This document shows positions 8,463 through 17,310 of a stretch of 64,000 nt of DNA, piece by piece. The notes below the pieces were generated by a model. The model saw only the letters and a list, made by a program, of their open reading frames with translations. It made no database searches and was not told where the DNA came from. A program made the position numbers and the translations under genes. Every line of letters starts with the position of its first letter. The stretch's first letter is position 1. The stretch comes from JBBRHQ01 sp963840235 (lineage in GTDB: Bacteria; Actinomycetota; Thermoleophilia; Solirubrobacterales; 70-9). The DNA lies in contig CAWIYC010000009.1 of NCBI GenBank assembly GCA_963840235.1, positions 1-64,000 on the forward strand, read 5' to 3'.

Positions 8463-9703
8463 CAGGTTCCCCCCCGGTACTTGCGGCGCATCAGCGGCCT
8501 CTCCAGCAGGTAGTAACTGAGCGCGGCGCAGACCAGCGTGATCGCCAGCGTCAACCCGACCAGGATCGGGAACGCCATCTCCGGCCACCAATCGGGCACC
8601 CCGCGGGAGGTCAACTCGAGGATGATCGGGAAATGCCAGAGGAAGATCCCGTAGGAGACGAGGCCGAGCCAGCTCAGGGTCGGGTGGGCAAGCACCCGCT
8701 GGGGAATCCCGTCGCCGTCGCCGCTGAAGATCGCCGGCAGCAGGACCAGCCCGGCGATCACTCCGACCAGCACGTACTGAAACAGATAGAGCGAGCGGTC
8801 TCCCACCGGACCAGCAAGTGAGGGCCCGGGCTCGAGGATGAAGAGGGCGGCGCCGAGGTAGAGCAGGATCGCAAGCACCCAGGGAACCCAGGGGAACTCG
8901 GATATCCACCCCACGGCCCGTGGCTCCCGGTCCCGCTCCTGGATCCAGACCGAGACCGCGGCAAGCCCCATTCCGACCGCGAACCACCAGGCCCGCCCCA
9001 GAGGGGAGAAGAAGAGCCACGAATAGAGGTCGGGGTGCCCCGACCCTGTCCCGTTCTGGATCGCCACCGAGAAACCCGAGAAGAATGCCAGCACGGCTAG
9101 CTCGACTGCGAGCCAGGGGACCCTGCGCAGCCAACGCGTGAGCCAAGCCATCCCGAGCGCGAAGAAAGGGAGGACGAGGTAGAAGAGCACCTCGATCGCC
9201 AGGCTCCAGGTCGGCGCGATGCCGCAGCTGAAGGCACGCGTCAACGGGTCCTGGCAGTCAGCGCTCGGCGTGTAGACCGGGTAGTTCGACAGCAGCCCGT
9301 AATAGACCCACCAGTTGCCGGTAAACACCCCGTTGAGGCCGACGATAAGGGTGAGCACCGTGAGGGCGACCCAGTAGGCGGGGGCGATCCGGAGGAACCG
9401 CCGCTTCGCGTAGGTGCGAAGCCGGGTCGCGGGGGCGCCGAGGACCCTCGCGGCGAGCATCGGCCGGTAGAGGAGGAAGCCCGAGAGCAGGAAGAAGAAC
9501 GGCACGCCGATGTCGAGGTGGGCGACGAGAGGCCAGAACCAGCTCTCGGACGAGCCGGCGAAGATCGCGGCGTGAACCATCAGGATCGAGAGCGCGGCAA
9601 GCGCCCGCAGGCTGTCGAAGAGCGGGAAGCGCGGGTTGCCGGGCGGCGGCCTGACCGCGTCGGGCACCTCGGCGCTTCGCTGTGCGGTTGGCGCGTCGAG
9701 CAT
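8462..9703 (-). CDS. Acyltransferase 3 family membrane O-acyltransferase, tandem paralogue
   Basis: 413 residues from the ATG at 9703 (MLDAPTAQ), same family as the downstream gene: FPLFDSLRALAALSILMVHA with the conserved His, DIGVPFFFLLSGFLLYRP, YAKRRFLRIAPAYW and YYLLERPLMRRKYR. The shared N-terminal PPPxxPRFPLFD lead and gene order point to a tandem duplication. An ATG at 9841 exists in frame, but the extra 46 residues are proline/arginine-rich and unlike the family, and would overlap the divergent gene at 9829. No clear ribosome binding site precedes 9703. Confidence 0.9.
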   Translation of the reverse strand: MLDAPTAQRSAEVPDAVRPPPGNPRFPLFDSLRALAALSILMVHAAIFAGSSESWFWPLVAHLDIGVPFFFLLSGFLLYRPMLAARVLGAPATRLRTYAKRRFLRIAPAYWVALTVLTLIVGLNGVFTGNWWVYYGLLSNYPVYTPSADCQDPLTRAFSCGIAPTWSLAIEVLFYLVLPFFALGMAWLTRWLRRVPWLAVELAVLAFFSGFSVAIQNGTGSGHPDLYSWLFFSPLGRAWWFAVGMGLAAVSVWIQERDREPRAVGWISEFPWVPWVLAILLYLGAALFILEPGPSLAGPVGDRSLYLFQYVLVGVIAGLVLLPAIFSGDGDGIPQRVLAHPTLSWLGLVSYGIFLWHFPIILELTSRGVPDWWPEMAFPILVGLTLAITLVCAALSYYLLERPLMRRKYRGGT

Positions 9704-9828
9704 CGAGGGGGTCGGACTGTAGCTGGGACCTACCTTCCGGTCCGGGCGACACCGCCCCAAACCCGGATGGCGTGTGCCAGACTCCGGCCGCGGCGGGGTG
9801 GGGAGATCCTCTCCCGGTGCATGACGAG

Positions 9829-12228
9829 ATGAAAGGTTCAACGGCCGACACCCGACGCCAGCCTGCGTCGGCCGGGCAGGAAGGGGTCGATGCCTCAGCT
9901 GCCGGCGGGGCGGGCCTCGCCCCGGTTCTGGCTCTGACGGTCACGCTTGCGTTCGGCGCCTTCCTCGCCCTGATGGGCCTCGTCCTGCTCGTCAACCACC
10001 CGGTGCCGATCCCCGGCCTGCCGCTGGAGCAGAACCAGGACGCCGAGACCTTGCTCTACGTCGCCGCCTTCGCGCTGATCCTGCCGCTGGCTCTTCTCGC
10101 CGGGCCGCGTCTCGCCGACCGGATCGCGGCCGGCCCCAACTCGGCCGCGCTTGACGTGCTCACCGGGCTGCTCGCGGCCTCACTCGCCGCGGTGATCCTC
10201 AGCGTCAAGGCATCGGCCCTCCTGCCCTGGGGGGACGGGGTAGGAGTGGCCCTCGCCGCAGCGGCCTTGTGGTGGGCCGTCGCCGCGCTCGCGATCTGGC
10301 GGGCTGCACAGCCCCGAGCGTGGGGCGCGTTGCTCGCCGTCTCCGGCATCGCCTTCACGATCTGGGCGCTGACCGGGGCCCTTGCCGTGGGGCTCCTCCT
10401 CTGCCTGACCGACCTCGGATCGGTGAGCCCGGTCGGTCTCCTGCTCGGCGCCGCCATCGCCGCTGCCGTCTTCTTCGGCCTCGATCGGGTGCGCCCGCCG
10501 ACGCTGGGACGGCCGTGGAGGATCGCGATCGACGTTGTCCTCCTGGTGCTGCTGGTGCTTGCGGTTCCGGACCTGCTCGTGGCCACGCCCGAGGATGCCC
10601 CGGGCAACCTCGCCGTTTCCCTGGAAACGGCGATCATCCAGTTCCATCAGAACTTCCTCCTCGGCCCCGCCAACGACGTCCTCGCCGGACGGGCGGTCCT
10701 GGTTGACACCGCCTCTCAGTACGGGGTCGGCAGCATCTATCTGCTGGCCGGCTGGTTCGAGTTGGCCCCGATCGGTTACGGGACCCTCGGTTTGCTCAGC
10801 GGCATCCTCAGCGCCCTCGTCTTCGCCGCCGGCTACTGCGTTCTGCGGATGGCCGGCGCCTCCCGGCTCCTTGCCGCCGGCGCGATGGTCGTCGCGGTCG
10901 TCGCCCTGATCTTCAACCCCACTTACCCGATCGACTCGATCCCGCAGGACTCCTCTCTGCGCTTCGGCCTGCCGATCGCCGTGATCTTCACGCTCGTCGC
11001 GGCGCAGAGGTGGCCGCGGCACGAAGCCGCCGCCTGGGCCGGGGCGCTGGCGGTCGCCGGCCTCGCCTCGATCTGGTCGTTCGAGGCGTTCGTCTACACC
11101 CTGGCGACGATGGCGGCCATGGCGGCCGCCCAGTCCATGCTGCGCCCCGCGGGGGACCGCCTCGGGTGGCTGGGGGGCCGTGCGATCAGGGTGGCCGCAG
11201 CCTGCCTATGCGCCCACCTCCTGCTTGCTCTGATCACGCTGGCGGCAGCCGGGGAGTTGCCGGACTGGGGGCAGTATCTGGCCTACATCCGCGCCTTCCT
11301 GTTCGAGAGCCTCGGCGACCTCAACTACGACTTTGCTCCCTGGTCTCCCGGCCTCGCGGTCGGCGCCGGGTACCTCGCTTCCGCGGCGGCGATCGTGCTT
11401 CTGGTGCTGCGCCGCCCGAGCTTCGTCCAGGCGCAGAGCACGACGATAGTCGCGCTGGCCGGCACCACGGCCTACGGGGCGGCCATCTTCAGCTACTTCG
11501 ACAACCGCTCGACCGATTTCTCCCTGGTCGGCGTGGCGCTGCCGGCCCTGCTTACGGGGGCGCTGTGGCTGAGCCTGGTCCTGCGCTCGCGCGGGGCGGT
11601 GACCGAGCGGGCCCGCCGGGGCGCCCTGGCCTTCGCCCTCTCGCTCGCCGTCCTGCTCGTCGCCGTCGGCTGGTCTGCGATCGGCGACCGGTACCCCCGC
11701 TCGGCGCTCGCCCACTCGCTGCCTGGGGGGAAGTCCTTGCGCGGAGCCCTCGACCGCCTCTGGAATATGCCCGCGCTCAACTCGAGGGCCCCGGAGGGCG
11801 AGCGGCTGCTTGAGCGCTACATGCCTGGTGAGCAGCGCTCGCTGCTGCTGCTCACCCCCGACGTCGGTACCGAGATCCTGATCCGCAGCGGACGGGCCAA
11901 CACACTGCCGATCGCCGCCCCCTGGCAGGACAGCTTCGTCGCCTCGGAGCGGCTGCCGGGGCTGCGGCGCGCGGTCGAGGAGTTGCGACCCGGCCAGCGG
12001 ATGCTGCTCGACGAACCCGCCAGGAAGGCTTTTGCCGCCTTCCGTGCGAACCCCTCGCTTGACCCGCTGGCCAGGGAACCCACCGGAGCTGGCTTCGAAC
12101 TGGTGCCTGTCGAGCTTGCGCCGCTGCAGACCTGGGCACTGAAGAGGATCGGCGAGCGCTTCGATCTGCGCACGGTCGCGCGGGGCGAGTACGGTCTCAC
12201 CGTGGTCGAGTTGGTCCCGCGGCGGTAG
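9829..12228 (+). CDS. Large multi-pass membrane protein, putative glycosyltransferase-like
   Basis: 799 residues with about 16 hydrophobic segments and a soluble C-terminal domain of ~180 residues. A conserved-looking loop HQNFLLGPANDVL...VDTASQYGVG sits between helices near residue 270-300; similar loops occur in large uncharacterised actinobacterial membrane proteins of the GT-C type, but I cannot name a family with certainty. Neighbouring acyltransferases and glycosyltransferases imply cell-envelope glycan assembly. ATG at 9829 is chosen because upstream frame sequence is not protein-like and overlaps the divergent acyltransferase; 125 bp separate the two starts. Intact across 2.4 kb, in contrast to the next four minus-strand genes. 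Confidence 0.75.
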   Translation: MKGSTADTRRQPASAGQEGVDASAAGGAGLAPVLALTVTLAFGAFLALMGLVLLVNHPVPIPGLPLEQNQDAETLLYVAAFALILPLALLAGPRLADRIAAGPNSAALDVLTGLLAASLAAVILSVKASALLPWGDGVGVALAAAALWWAVAALAIWRAAQPRAWGALLAVSGIAFTIWALTGALAVGLLLCLTDLGSVSPVGLLLGAAIAAAVFFGLDRVRPPTLGRPWRIAIDVVLLVLLVLAVPDLLVATPEDAPGNLAVSLETAIIQFHQNFLLGPANDVLAGRAVLVDTASQYGVGSIYLLAGWFELAPIGYGTLGLLSGILSALVFAAGYCVLRMAGASRLLAAGAMVVAVVALIFNPTYPIDSIPQDSSLRFGLPIAVIFTLVAAQRWPRHEAAAWAGALAVAGLASIWSFEAFVYTLATMAAMAAAQSMLRPAGDRLGWLGGRAIRVAAACLCAHLLLALITLAAAGELPDWGQYLAYIRAFLFESLGDLNYDFAPWSPGLAVGAGYLASAAAIVLLVLRRPSFVQAQSTTIVALAGTTAYGAAIFSYFDNRSTDFSLVGVALPALLTGALWLSLVLRSRGAVTERARRGALAFALSLAVLLVAVGWSAIGDRYPRSALAHSLPGGKSLRGALDRLWNMPALNSRAPEGERLLERYMPGEQRSLLLLTPDVGTEILIRSGRANTLPIAAPWQDSFVASERLPGLRRAVEELRPGQRMLLDEPARKAFAAFRANPSLDPLAREPTGAGFELVPVELAPLQTWALKRIGERFDLRTVARGEYGLTVVELVPRR

Positions 12229-12250
12229 CACCGCCGCCCGCTGCGCCCCG

Positions 12251-12968
12251 TCAGGACTTGAACTTGCGCGAGGGCACCAGGCCCGAGCGGTGCAGCATCA
12301 GCCGCACCCCCGCCCAGAGCGTCTTCAGCCCGTAGACGGCGCCCGTCCGGAACCCGACCGAGGAGGCCTCCTCGAAGTAGCGGCAGCGGGCCGGGACCTC
12401 CTTGATCGTGAAGCCGAAGTAGGAGGCCTGCATCAGCAGCTCGGAGTCGAAGGCGAAGTCGAGCGAGTTGCGCAGGAAGGGCACGGTGAGCAGCAGGCGC
12501 CGGGAGTAGGCGCGGTAGCCGGTGTGGGCCTCGGAGAGGTTGGTTCCCATGATCCGGTTCTCGATCGTGGTCAGGAAGCGGTTGGCGAGGTACTTCCAGC
12601 GCGGCATCCCGGCCGCCAGCGCGGCGCCCGGGATCAGCAGCCTCGAGCCGAGCACCAGGTCGGCCTCGCCGTCGATGATCGGCGCGACCATCTCCGGGAT
12701 CAGCCCCGGCTCGTACTGGCCGTCGGGGTGCAGCATCACGACCACGTCGGCGTCGCGCTGCAGCGCCTCCATGTAGCAGGTCTTCTGGTTGCCGCCGTAG
12801 CCGACCTGGTGCGGGTGCCAGACCAGGTGCATCGGCAGCTGGCGGGCCAGGTCGCACGGTCTCGTCGGTGGAGGAGTCGTCCACGAGGATCACCTCGTCC
12901 ACCTCGTCCTGGGGGATCTCGGCGAAGGTGCGCTCCAGCGTCGCGGCGGCCTGGCGCGCGGGCATCAC
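12251..12968 (-). pseudogene. GT2 glycosyltransferase (dolichol-phosphate sugar transferase-like), one frameshift
   Basis: The N-terminal part (MPARQAAATLERTFAEIP, DEVILVDDSSTDETV) is read in one frame. At about 12860 the frame changes and the rest continues from LARQLPMHLVWHPHQVG through MLHPDGQYEPGLIPEM (the D-x-D-like metal site region), GSRLLIPG and HTGYRAYSR to a proper TGA at 12251. At the junction the sequence reads GTGCGACCTGGCC; removing one base restores ...TV-DLARQL. Such enzymes transfer a sugar from a nucleotide donor, often to polyprenyl phosphate. The protein is otherwise complete (about 240 residues). Family members often start a few codons earlier (SREGKPKIVVVM), where here only CTG is found. 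A sequencing or assembly error is as likely as true inactivation. Confidence 0.75.
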
Positions 12969-12997
12969 GACGACGATCTTGGGCTTGCCCTCGCGGC

Positions 12998-13961
12998 TCA
13001 GCCAAGGCGGGCCTCGACGTAGACGGTCCCCGAGCGGCGCAGCGCCACCTCGACCGACGGAGCAGGCGAGGGCGACCGGGAGGAGGACCACCCCGGCGGC
13101 GATCGCGGCCAGGCGCTGTCCCGTCGTCATACCGGCGCTGCGCGCCGTCGGGCGTCGCAGCGCCTGGTAGAGGCGAAGGTCGCCCGGCAGACTGCCGACC
13201 AGGCCGTCGAGCCAGCCGATCACGATCTGCGCCGCCGCGGACCTGGGAGACCCGCTCGACCCTCGAACCCGTTTCGCTCCAGCCCCGAGCGCAGCGAGGC
13301 GCTCGGAGAGGTGGACGAGGTGGCGCGGCAGGTCGAGGTGGAGCCAGCGGTCACCGAAGGCCCGGGCCTGGAGGCTGTCGGTGTTGGGGACCGCGACCAG
13401 GACCACGCCCGCCCGGCTTCAGCAGCCGGGCCGCCTCGCGGATCGCCTCGCCCGGGCGCGGGCAGGTGCTCGAGCGCGTGCCAGAAGACGACCGCGGCCC
13501 ACTCGCCCTCGCCCTCGACCTCGGCCAGCGATGCGTCGCGCACGTCGGCGCGCCGGGAGTCGCGCTCGAGCCCGAGCACGTCGCGGCCGCGGTCCTCGAG
13601 CGCGTCGAGCAGCACCCCCTCCCCGGAGCCGACGTCGATCACCGGGCCGGGCGGGGCGATCTCGTCGATGCGGCTCGCGATCAGCGCCCGCGTGCGGCTG
13701 AAGAAGCGCGTCGCCGATGAGCGCGTAGCGGCGGCCGGCCTCGGGGCCGGTACCAGGTCCCGTAGGCGCGGTCGAGGTCCTCGGCGGAGGGCCAGGGGTC
13801 GGTGCGTCGCCGCGCCGCACTCGCGGGCAGAGGACCCGGCCCCGGCAGCCTGGGCGCGCTCCCGTCCAGCGCGGCGCCGCACCAGACGCAGGCTGGTTGT
13901 CTCCGAGCCCGCGCCCCAAACCAGCGGGAAGCGATCGGCGGATTGGCTCAGCGGCGGGCAT
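12998..13961 (-). pseudogene. Class I SAM methyltransferase with N-terminal zinc ribbon, multiple frameshifts
   Basis: Stitching three frames gives one protein: a CVWCGAALDG ... VLCP-CGAA zinc-ribbon-like start, TDPWPSAEDLDRAYGTWY, RTRALIASRIDEIAPPG, the SAM-binding VIDVGSGEGVLLDAL, FWHALEHLPAPG, EAIREAARLLKPGG, VVLVAVPNTDSLQARAFG, LHLDLPRHLVHLSER and the end VALRRSGTVYVEARLG with TGA at 12998. I count roughly nine frame changes in 960 bp. Each piece keeps strong methyltransferase character, so indels outnumber substitutions. ATG at 13961 follows the stop of the upstream methyltransferase by 3 nt, so these genes formed an operon running 14755 to 12251. Substrate unknown, probably a sugar or lipid in the glycan pathway. 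Confidence 0.7.
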
Positions 13962-13964
13962 CGG

Positions 13965-14755
13965 TCAGGTGGCGCGCGGCGTGCGGCAGATCGCGCAGAG
14001 GTCGAGCGCCTGCTCGAGGTCCGTCTCGCGGAACTCGAAGTCGCCGACCTCGATCGCCTCGGCGCGGGGGTCCTCGTCGTGGCGGTAGCGGCGCAGCATC
14101 AGGTCGTAGAGCCGCTGGCGCCCGCGCATCGTCACCAGGCGGCGCAGGCGCAGCGGGTCGAGCCGCAGCAGACGGTCGAGCTTGCGGCGCTCCTCGTCGA
14201 ACAGCTCCATGTAGCGCTCCGAGCCGAACAGCCCCCGCAGCTCGACCGTCTCGAAGCGCGGCTCGACACAGCCGGCGCAGCTCGCCGGGGTCGAACTCGA
14301 CGTAGTGGTAGGGGTCGATGATCTCGTCCGGCCTGCCCAGCGTCAGCCGGTTCGGAGTGACGAAGACCGCGACGCCGTCGGGCTCGAGCACGCGTGCCGC
14401 CTCCGCCACCACCCTCTCGGGGTCGGGGACGTGCTCGAGCGACTGCACCGAGAGGACCGAGGAGAAGCTCGCCGCCTCGAACGGCAGGTGGCGCATGTCG
14501 GCGACCACCGTCTCGCGGTCCTGCCCGGCGAGGGCCTCGGGGTCGATGTCGACGCCGACCGTCTCCCGTGGGGCGAGCAGGTGGTAGCTGTGGCCCACCC
14601 CGCAGCCGAGGTCGAGCAACCTTGCCGGGGCCGAGGAAGGGCTCGGAGAGGGCGTAGGCGGCGACGTGGCGCTGCCAGGTCGGGTTGAAGCCCCCGGCCG
14701 GGCTGACGACGCGCTCGCCGGTGATCTTCACGGGAGGGGCTGTACGTTCCGGCAT
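13965..14755 (-). pseudogene. Class I SAM methyltransferase, two frameshifts
   Basis: The start MPERTAPPVKITGERVVSP and FNPTWQRHVAAYALSEPF are read in one frame. Near 14620 an extra base (GTTGCTCGAC) shifts into VLDLGCGVGHSYHLLAP, the SAM-binding motif, then VGVDIDPEAL, VADMRHLPF, SVQSLEHVPDPERV and DPYHYVEFDPGELRRLC. Near 14270 a second shift leads to RFETVELRGLFGSERYMELF and the end LCAICRTPRAT. Removing the two indels would give about 262 residues, a normal length for the family. First gene of the minus-strand operon with the next methyltransferase and the GT2 gene. No promoter box is evident before the ATG at 14755. Confidence 0.75.
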
Positions 14756-14879
14756 TGCAGGGAATTCATCGGCATCGCGGCTGGCATCTTGGCAGCCTTT
14801 GGGCACAGCCGCTCGGCCTGCAGCCGGGAGCAACTAGGATCGCGCCCTCGAATGTGGGAACGGAAAGCAAGTTTCGGTA

Positions 14880-15656
14880 GTGCTGATGACCTACGCGGAG
14901 CGTGGGTCGATCCGGCGGGTGATCGAGGGGTTCTTCGGGACCGGCGTCGTCGACGAGGTACTCGTCGTCAACAACAACGCCGAGCCCGGCACCAGCGAGG
15001 AGGTCGCCAAGACCCGGGCGGTCGAGGTTTTCGAGCCCAGGCAGGGATACGGGCACGCGACCAGGCGCGGACTGCTCGAGTCGAGCGGGGACCTGGTCGT
15101 GCTCGCCGAGCCCGACGGCACCTTCCTCCCGGAGGACATCAAGAAGCTGCTCGTCTACAGCAACGAATGCGACGCAGTCTTCGGCACCAGGACCACGCGG
15201 GAGCTGATCTGGCACGGAGCCAACATGAACTGGTTCCTTCGCTGGGGCAACTGGGGGGTGGGAAAGATGGTCGAGTTCCTCTTCAACACGACCCACCTCA
15301 GCGACGTCGGCTGCTCGTACCGCCTCTTCCGCCGCGAGATGGCTGACCGGGTTGCCGAGGAGATGGCCGTCGGCGGCAACCACGCCGGAGCGGAGCTGCT
15401 GCTGCTGACGATCACCTCCGGCTGCCGCTACGTCGAGGTCCCGGTCAACTACCTGCCACGGGTGGGTACCTCCTCGGCCACGGGAGACCCGCTGGCGGCA
15501 CTGACGATAGGGATGCGCATGATCCAGCTCATCCTTCGCTGGCGACTGCGCGCGCCGCGGCGCCTTCCCAGGGCCGAGCCGCTGTTTCACCCCGACGCTG
15601 GCAAGTCGGACCCCGATTCCGGGTTCGAGCGCGAGGGCGGACGCGGCGGCGCCTGA
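14880..15656 (+). CDS. GT2 family glycosyltransferase, N-terminus uncertain
   Basis: 258 residues from a GTG at 14880: VLMTYAERGSIRRVIEGFF, DEVLVVNNNAEPGTSEEV, LAEPDGTFLPEDI with the metal-binding acidic site, DVGCSYRLFRR and a C-terminal basic amphipathic stretch. Homology-like sequence continues upstream in frame (GNGKQVSVVLMTYAE) to about 14853 but has no start codon there. A TAGGAT box at 14835-14840 and an ATG at 14852 in another frame suggest that the true start is 14852 and that one base is missing or added between 14855 and 14880, matching the indel problem of the neighbours. The rest is intact. Probably transfers a hexose to a lipid or polymer carrier. Confidence 0.8.
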   Translation: MLMTYAERGSIRRVIEGFFGTGVVDEVLVVNNNAEPGTSEEVAKTRAVEVFEPRQGYGHATRRGLLESSGDLVVLAEPDGTFLPEDIKKLLVYSNECDAVFGTRTTRELIWHGANMNWFLRWGNWGVGKMVEFLFNTTHLSDVGCSYRLFRREMADRVAEEMAVGGNHAGAELLLLTITSGCRYVEVPVNYLPRVGTSSATGDPLAALTIGMRMIQLILRWRLRAPRRLPRAEPLFHPDAGKSDPDSGFEREGGRGGA

Positions 15657-15657
15657 C

Positions 15658-17285
15658 TCAGCCTCCGGCGGTGCTCGCCGGCGCCCGGCTGGGCTTGAGG
15701 ACCAGGAGCTCGACCGGGTAGAGCCCCTCAAAGACGCGGACGCCGGCGATCCTGAAGCGGGGACGCAGCAGACGCAGGACCTCCCTCTCCGTTGGTCCCT
15801 GCGTCCCGCGGCGCCCGCCGACCACGAAGACTCGCCCGCCCGGTCCGGTCGCGGCGATCGTCGCCCGGGCAATCTGCTCGGGGGTCAGCTTCGGGTCGTA
15901 GGCGTTGAAGGGATGGTCGCGCTGCTGCGGCGCCCCTATGCGGACGATCGGGTAGCGGTCGCCTAGCTCGGTGTCGAGGTTGGACAGGGGTCCGGGGCTG
16001 AAGACGACCTCGATGACGCTGTCGGAGGGTTCGGCCTCGGCCCGGATCGACCGCCGCAGGGCCGTCGTAGTCGGGGCGCTGGGCGCCGACGCCGAACATC
16101 TTCACCGCGCCGATCGCGAAGGCGGCGAGCACCAGGGCCGGTCGAGGCGATCCAGAGGGGGCGGCGGGGCGAACTGGTCAGCAGCGCCCCCACCAGCAGG
16201 GCGCAACCCGGCCAGGCGGCGGCCAGGTTGCGGGTCCCGAAGAGGTTGGTCGAGACCGCGCTGACGAGGGCCTCGCCCGACCGGGGTCGCAAGCGCCAGC
16301 GCGAGGATCAGCACCAGCCCGCGGCTGATCCGGTCTCCGGCGGCCCTGCCGCCTTCCGCAGCCGTGACGCCACCAGCGCGCCGAGGGCGAGGAGCAGACC
16401 GAGACCGAGCAGCACCAGGGCGGGGTGGCCGGGGAGGTCGCCGCAGGGGCATGCACCGCGTAGGCGTAGCCGATCCGACCAGTGCTCGAGGCCGAAACCC
16501 GGATCGCCTCCCAGGTGAACGGCTGCAGCAGCGAGAGGATGTCCGTGGTCGGCGAGTTCATGTCGGCGAGGAACCCCGTGATCCAGGGCAGGAAGGCGAG
16601 GGCTGCGCCGAGGTTGGCCAGCAGCACCGCACGGCGGGCGCCCGGGTGCGCCCACAGCGCCCACACCGCCTGGGCGGCGAGGGCGAAGGCGACCGTGTAG
16701 TGGCGTGTACATCGCCGCGCAGGAGAAGGCCGCGTAGGCGACCCACCAGCGCAGGCCGCCGCCCTCGACACCCCGCAGCAGCGCCAGGGTCGAGGCGAGC
16801 AGCAGCGCGATCATCACCTGCGTAGCCCCGTGCCTCGGTCGAGTAGTAGATGAGGAAGGGGCTGAGGGTGACCAGCGCCGCCGCCAACGACGGCCGCGCG
16901 GCGGCCCGACGCTGCGCGCCCCGAGCAGGTAGGTCAGCGGGATCGTCGCCGTGCCGGCGATCAGCGAGGGCAGCCGCAGCATCTCCGGGGAGACGTCGAT
17001 CTAGGTCGCCAGCTTCGCCAGCAGGAAGTAGAGCGGCGGCGTGATCTCGGCGTCGCAGTGGACGACGTCCCAGACGCCGCCGAGACCGAGTGGTTGGTGA
17101 CGACCCAGTAGGTCGCGAGCTCGTCGCCGAAGAGGCTCTGGCCGAGTAGCGCCACGCGGATCGCGAAGCCGAGCGCCGTCAATCCGCACGACGATCAGGG
17201 CGGCGCTGGAGATCGACGCCTGACCGGCTTCCGCCGGAGCAGACCGCGCCGATGGGACCGGCGTGGTGGGGTCGCTCGCGCTCAT
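15658..17285 (-). pseudogene. GT39-type (PMT/ArnT-like) membrane glycosyltransferase, about ten frameshifts plus an in-frame TAG
   Basis: Pieces in all three frames line up as one protein: MSASDPTTPVPS start; LTALGFAIRVALLGQSLFGD-E in the first loop (acidic residues typical of GT-C enzymes); VWDVVHCDAEITPPLYFLL; after an in-frame TAG at 17001-17003, IDVSPEMLRLPSLIAG; ALVTLSPFLIYYSTEARGYA; ATQVMIALLLASTLALLRG; HYTVAFALAAQAVWALW; LVSAVSTNLFGTRNLAAAWP; AIGAVKMFGVG; finally a soluble end with VFVVGGRRG and LYPVELLVLKPS, TGA at 15658. Order and spacing fit the family (about 530 residues). These enzymes use polyprenyl-phosphate sugars. As read, the gene cannot yield a full protein. The + strand glycosyltransferase next to it (1 bp between stops) is not damaged over its body. 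Confidence 0.75.
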
Positions 17286-17310
17286 CGGTTCCGTTGCGGC
17301 CGGTCCTGCC

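Noticed and set aside
12850..17285. Programmed frameshifting in the glycosylation genes
   Set aside because: Too many shifts (about ten per gene), in both directions and without common slippery sequences; error or decay explains them better.
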